Below, piece after piece: positions 6,136 through 8,237 of a stretch of DNA of 8,237 bases (the stretch's first letter is position 1; each line of letters begins with the position of its first letter). The notes beneath the pieces are model-generated. The model made no database searches, had not been told where the DNA came from, and saw only the letters and a list, made by a program, of their open reading frames with translations. Source of the stretch: Pseudomonadota bacterium (GTDB lineage: Bacteria; Pseudomonadota; Gammaproteobacteria; Steroidobacterales; Steroidobacteraceae); assembly GCA_021850555.1 (NCBI GenBank), contig JAJZLX010000247.1:1-8237 (forward strand). The letters are read 5' to 3'. The translations under genes and the position numbers were made by a program.

Positions 6136-7260
6136 ATGGTGATCGAGCTGCCCGCCTACCTGCTCGCGCTCTCCTTCGCGGCGATCGGCCTTGCCGCCTG
6201 GCTCCTCGGCCGGCTCACCGGGGCGAAGCGTACCGTGCGGCTGCCGCGCGATTACTACATCGGGCTTGATCATCTCATCAACGACCGCTTCGACCATGCG
6301 GTGGAGGTATTCGCGCGCATGGCCGAAACCGGCGATGCGGCGGAAATCCAGTTCGCTCTCGGGAGCCTGTTCCGGCGGCGCGGAGAGGTCGATCGGGCGA
6401 TCGCCATTCATACGCGCCTGAGCGAGCAGGGTGCGGCGGCGTTGCGCGACAAGGCCTCCTTCGCCCTGGCGTTGGATTACCTCGGCGCCGGCCTGATGGA
6501 TCGGGCAGAGCGGCTGTTCGAGGAGCTGTCGGCATCGAGGGAGTACCGCAACACCGCGCTCGATCACCTGCTGCGCATCTACGAGGCCCAGGGCGACTGG
6601 GCCAACGCACTGAAGACTCTGCACGCCCTGCCGGCACAGGTGCAGTCCGAGCGGTGCAGGGTGGCGGCGCACTATCTGTGCGAGCTGGCCGAGCAGGCGC
6701 TCACCCAGGGTGATACCGCCCGGGCGGGCACGCTGCTGCGCCAGGCGCGCACCCATCAGGAAGATCTGCCGCGCGCCGACGTGCTGGCCGGGCGCATCGC
6801 CGAGCTCACCGGGGATCCGCACGGCGCACTCACGCTCTATCTGAGGGTTCTGGAGGAATCTCCCGACCTCGCGATCGAGATCATTCCGCGCGTGCTCGCG
6901 CTCTGGGGGGAGCGGCCGCAGGAGGAGATGCTGGGGGAGTTGTGGACGCGCCTGCGGCGCGCGGAAACCATAAGTCCCAGGCAGCTGGCGTGGTTGCTCG
7001 CCACGGCGCTGCCGCCCGCCCAGCTCATGAGGCTGCCGGACCTCGCGCCCGATGCCGATGCCGGCTCCGCCGCGGAGGCGAAATCGCTGGCCGTGCTGCT
7101 GAATCGCATCGGGGATACCGGCGGGCGCTACCTGTGCGAGGACTGCGGTCTGCACAGCGTGGGATGGTACTGGCGTTGCCCCAAATGCCGCGCCTGGGAC
7201 AGCATGCGCCCGGCGGTATTCAAGTGGGCCGCAAAGCCCGGGGCGCTGGCAATCGGCTAA
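6136..7260 (+). CDS. lapB: Lipopolysaccharide assembly protein B (TPR and rubredoxin-type zinc site)
   Basis: LapB (YciM) is an inner-membrane protein facing the cytoplasm that promotes degradation of LpxC by FtsH and so limits LPS synthesis. The 374-aa protein has a single N-terminal membrane helix (about residues 4-22, ELPAYLLALSFAAIGLAAWL), the family motif LPRDYYIGLDHLIN, a row of TPR-like helices including GSLFRRRGEVDRAIAIHTRL, and a C-terminal zinc site with CEDC (Cys334/337) and CPKC (Cys348/351) in a YWRCPKCRAW context. E. coli LapB has 389 residues; the TPR part before the zinc site is shorter and degenerate here. Start: ATG 6136 places the helix right at the N-terminus as in E. coli. 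GTG 6112 would add eight residues and has a better ribosome site (AGGTGA), so it cannot be excluded. lapA, usually just upstream, is absent. galU follows at 184 nt. Confidence 0.93.
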   Translation: MVIELPAYLLALSFAAIGLAAWLLGRLTGAKRTVRLPRDYYIGLDHLINDRFDHAVEVFARMAETGDAAEIQFALGSLFRRRGEVDRAIAIHTRLSEQGAAALRDKASFALALDYLGAGLMDRAERLFEELSASREYRNTALDHLLRIYEAQGDWANALKTLHALPAQVQSERCRVAAHYLCELAEQALTQGDTARAGTLLRQARTHQEDLPRADVLAGRIAELTGDPHGALTLYLRVLEESPDLAIEIIPRVLALWGERPQEEMLGELWTRLRRAETISPRQLAWLLATALPPAQLMRLPDLAPDADAGSAAEAKSLAVLLNRIGDTGGRYLCEDCGLHSVGWYWRCPKCRAWDSMRPAVFKWAAKPGALAIG

Positions 7261-7334
7261 GACCCTGGCATACCCGGGGCGCTTGCTGCGCACACTCCTG
7301 GGTCAGACAGGCTTCTGTTGTCGGTGAGCGGGGA

Positions 7335-7350
7335 CGCCGGCCTTCCGGCG
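7335..7350 (+). terminator. Possible weak terminator hairpin downstream of lapB
   Basis: CGCCGG (7335-7340) and CCGGCG (7345-7350) form a perfect 6-bp stem with loop CCTT. It lies 74 nt after the lapB stop in very GC-rich DNA and no T-run follows. It may help end lapB transcription, or it may be chance at this GC content. Confidence 0.25.
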
Positions 7351-7433
7351 CGCCGGTCGCGCGCGCGGCAGGCGCGGAAATCCGGTGGCGATAGAGCCCC
7401 TTGTGCGCGCTACACTAAGACCATACATAATCC

Positions 7434-7438
7434 AGGAG
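7434..7438 (+). promoter_or_regulatory. Shine-Dalgarno sequence of galU
   Basis: AGGAG followed by AG lies 6 nt before ATG 7445, a near-ideal site that fixes the galU start. Confidence 0.75.
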
Positions 7439-7444
7439 AGTACG

Positions 7445-8237
7445 ATGCGCAGCCCGCCGAAATCGATCATCCGAACCGCCGTGTTCCCGGTTGCCGGTCG
7501 CGGCACGCGCTTTCTGCCCGCCACCAAGGCGAGTCCCAAGGAGATGCTGCCGGTGGTCGACAAGCCGCTCATTCAATACGCGGTGGAAGAGGCGCTCGCC
7601 GCGGGGGCGACCCGCCTGGTGTTCATCACCGGGGCTGCCAAGCGCGCCATCGAGGACCACTTCGATTCCGACCAGGAGCTCGAGCAGCTGCTGCAGCGCC
7701 AGGGCAAGAGCATGCTGCTCAACCAGCTGCGCAGTGTGCTGCCCTCGTACGCATCCTGTATCTACATCCGCCAGGCCGCGCCCCTGGGGTTGGGGCACGC
7801 GGTGCTGTGCGCGCAGCCGGCGGTGGGCTCGGAGCCGTTCTTCGTCCATCTCGCCGATGACCTGATCCGCAGCGACGTCGCGTGTCTGAAGCAGATGGCC
7901 GACGTGTACGAGGCGAAGCGCGCGACCGTGCTCGGCGTGCAGGTCGTGCCCCGAGCGGACACGGACAAGTACGGCATCGTCGCGGTCGAGGCGGACAAGT
8001 CCGCGACGAGCCGGGTGCGCAGCATCGTCGAGAAGCCCAAGCCTTCCGTGGCGCCTTCGACCTTGGGTGTGGTGGGCCGTTACGTGCTCGCGCCCTCGAT
8101 ATTCGAGCACCTGGAGAAAATCGGACAGGGCGCGGGCGGGGAGATCCAACTCACCGATGGCATCGCGGCACTGATGCGCGAGGAGGCGGTCTATGCCTAC
8201 CGATTCGAAGGTAAGCGATATGACTGCGGCAGCAAGC
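7445..8237 (+). CDS. galU: UTP-glucose-1-phosphate uridylyltransferase, 3' end outside window
   Basis: GalU makes UDP-glucose and pyrophosphate from UTP and glucose-1-phosphate in the cytoplasm, supplying glucosyl donors for LPS core, capsule or exopolysaccharide, and trehalose or glucan synthesis. The 264 visible codons (E. coli GalU has 302) show the nucleotidyltransferase signature [19 protein letters not shown] (about residues 18-36), [22 protein letters not shown], the metal-binding-type [19 protein letters not shown] with the conserved Lys, [12 protein letters not shown] and, at the edge, RYDCGSK. The start ATG 7445 has a good Shine-Dalgarno sequence. EIQLTD and VGRY are typical of the GalU/GtaB family rather than of the dTDP-glucose or GlmU-type enzymes. 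Its position after lapB puts an LPS-control gene beside a sugar-nucleotide gene. The gap and the promoter-like sequence suggest independent transcription (inference). About 30 C-terminal residues are missing at the window edge. Confidence 0.96.
   Translation, partial: MRSPPKSIIRTAVFPVAGRGTRFLPATKASPKEMLPVVDKPLIQYAVEEALAAGATRLVFITGAAKRAIEDHFDSDQELEQLLQRQGKSMLLNQLRSVLPSYASCIYIRQAAPLGLGHAVLCAQPAVGSEPFFVHLADDLIRSDVACLKQMADVYEAKRATVLGVQVVPRADTDKYGIVAVEADKSATSRVRSIVEKPKPSVAPSTLGVVGRYVLAPSIFEHLEKIGQGAGGEIQLTDGIAALMREEAVYAYRFEGKRYDCGSK

Larger units (their letters stand above)
7261..7444 (+). promoter_or_regulatory. lapB-galU intergenic region with possible galU promoter
   Basis: This 184-nt region holds no gene. 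Near its 3' end are -10-like boxes TACACT (7411-7416, four of six consensus bases) and CATAAT (7426-7431, five of six). TACACT is better placed for a leader of about 20 nt that keeps the ribosome site; CATAAT would put the start of transcription inside it. Neither has a good -35 (TTGTGC at 7401-7406 is 19 nt from CATAAT). The gap itself suggests galU is transcribed separately from lapB. Confidence 0.35.

Noticed and set aside
1..8237. Mobile elements, CRISPR arrays, tRNA/rRNA genes, phage or defence genes
   Set aside because: I saw no transposase or integrase motif, terminal inverted repeat, regular spaced repeat or RNA gene; all long plus-strand genes are conserved housekeeping genes.

Overview
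The window is GC-rich (about two-thirds G+C by eye). All nine recognisable genes lie on the + strand and are essentially housekeeping genes of a gammaproteobacterium. The evidence is a ribosomal protein S1 and an IHF beta subunit that align almost residue for residue with the E. coli proteins, a bifunctional chorismate mutase/prephenate dehydratase, a LapB protein, and the gene order pheA-aroA-cmk-rpsA-ihfB-lapB, a widespread proteobacterial neighbourhood. The high GC and a class II-type AroA argue against an enteric bacterium and suggest a free-living high-GC lineage (Chromatiales- or Xanthomonadales-like); I cannot name the genus from the sequence.

Layout. (1) Bases 1-3671 form a tightly packed operon: the 3' end of a serA-type 3-phosphoglycerate dehydrogenase, pheA (5 nt gap), aroA (short gap), and cmk (4-nt stop/start overlap with aroA). 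It covers serine synthesis, the committed steps to phenylalanine, the penultimate shikimate step to chorismate, and CMP/dCMP phosphorylation. (2) Bases 3672-3894 are a 223-nt leader holding several potential stem-loops, a strong Shine-Dalgarno sequence and an upstream in-frame GTG. (3) rpsA (S1) follows, then a very stable intercistronic hairpin, then ihfB. (4) A 206-nt gap without a recognisable gene sits where many relatives carry lapA. (5) lapB (LPS assembly regulator with TPRs and a rubredoxin-like zinc site) follows. (6) A 184-nt gap carries a possible galU promoter and a good Shine-Dalgarno sequence. (7) galU (UTP-glucose-1-phosphate uridylyltransferase) is cut off by the window's right edge.

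How the genes fit together. The first block is an amino-acid and nucleotide precursor operon. PheA consumes chorismate, which is formed from the product of AroA by one further enzyme (AroC). cmk and rpsA link it to translation, as in E. coli. The last two genes concern the envelope: LapB restrains LpxC and so LPS output, while GalU makes UDP-glucose for LPS core, exopolysaccharide and osmoprotectant synthesis.

I see no mobile element, CRISPR array, tRNA, rRNA, phage gene or defence gene, and nothing that qualifies as a new biological system. The points worth a second look are regulatory and architectural: the rpsA initiation region, the 12-bp perfect hairpin between rpsA and ihfB, the lack of lapA beside lapB, the lack of hisC and tyrA between pheA and aroA, and the class II AroA carrying glycine at the position linked to glyphosate sensitivity.
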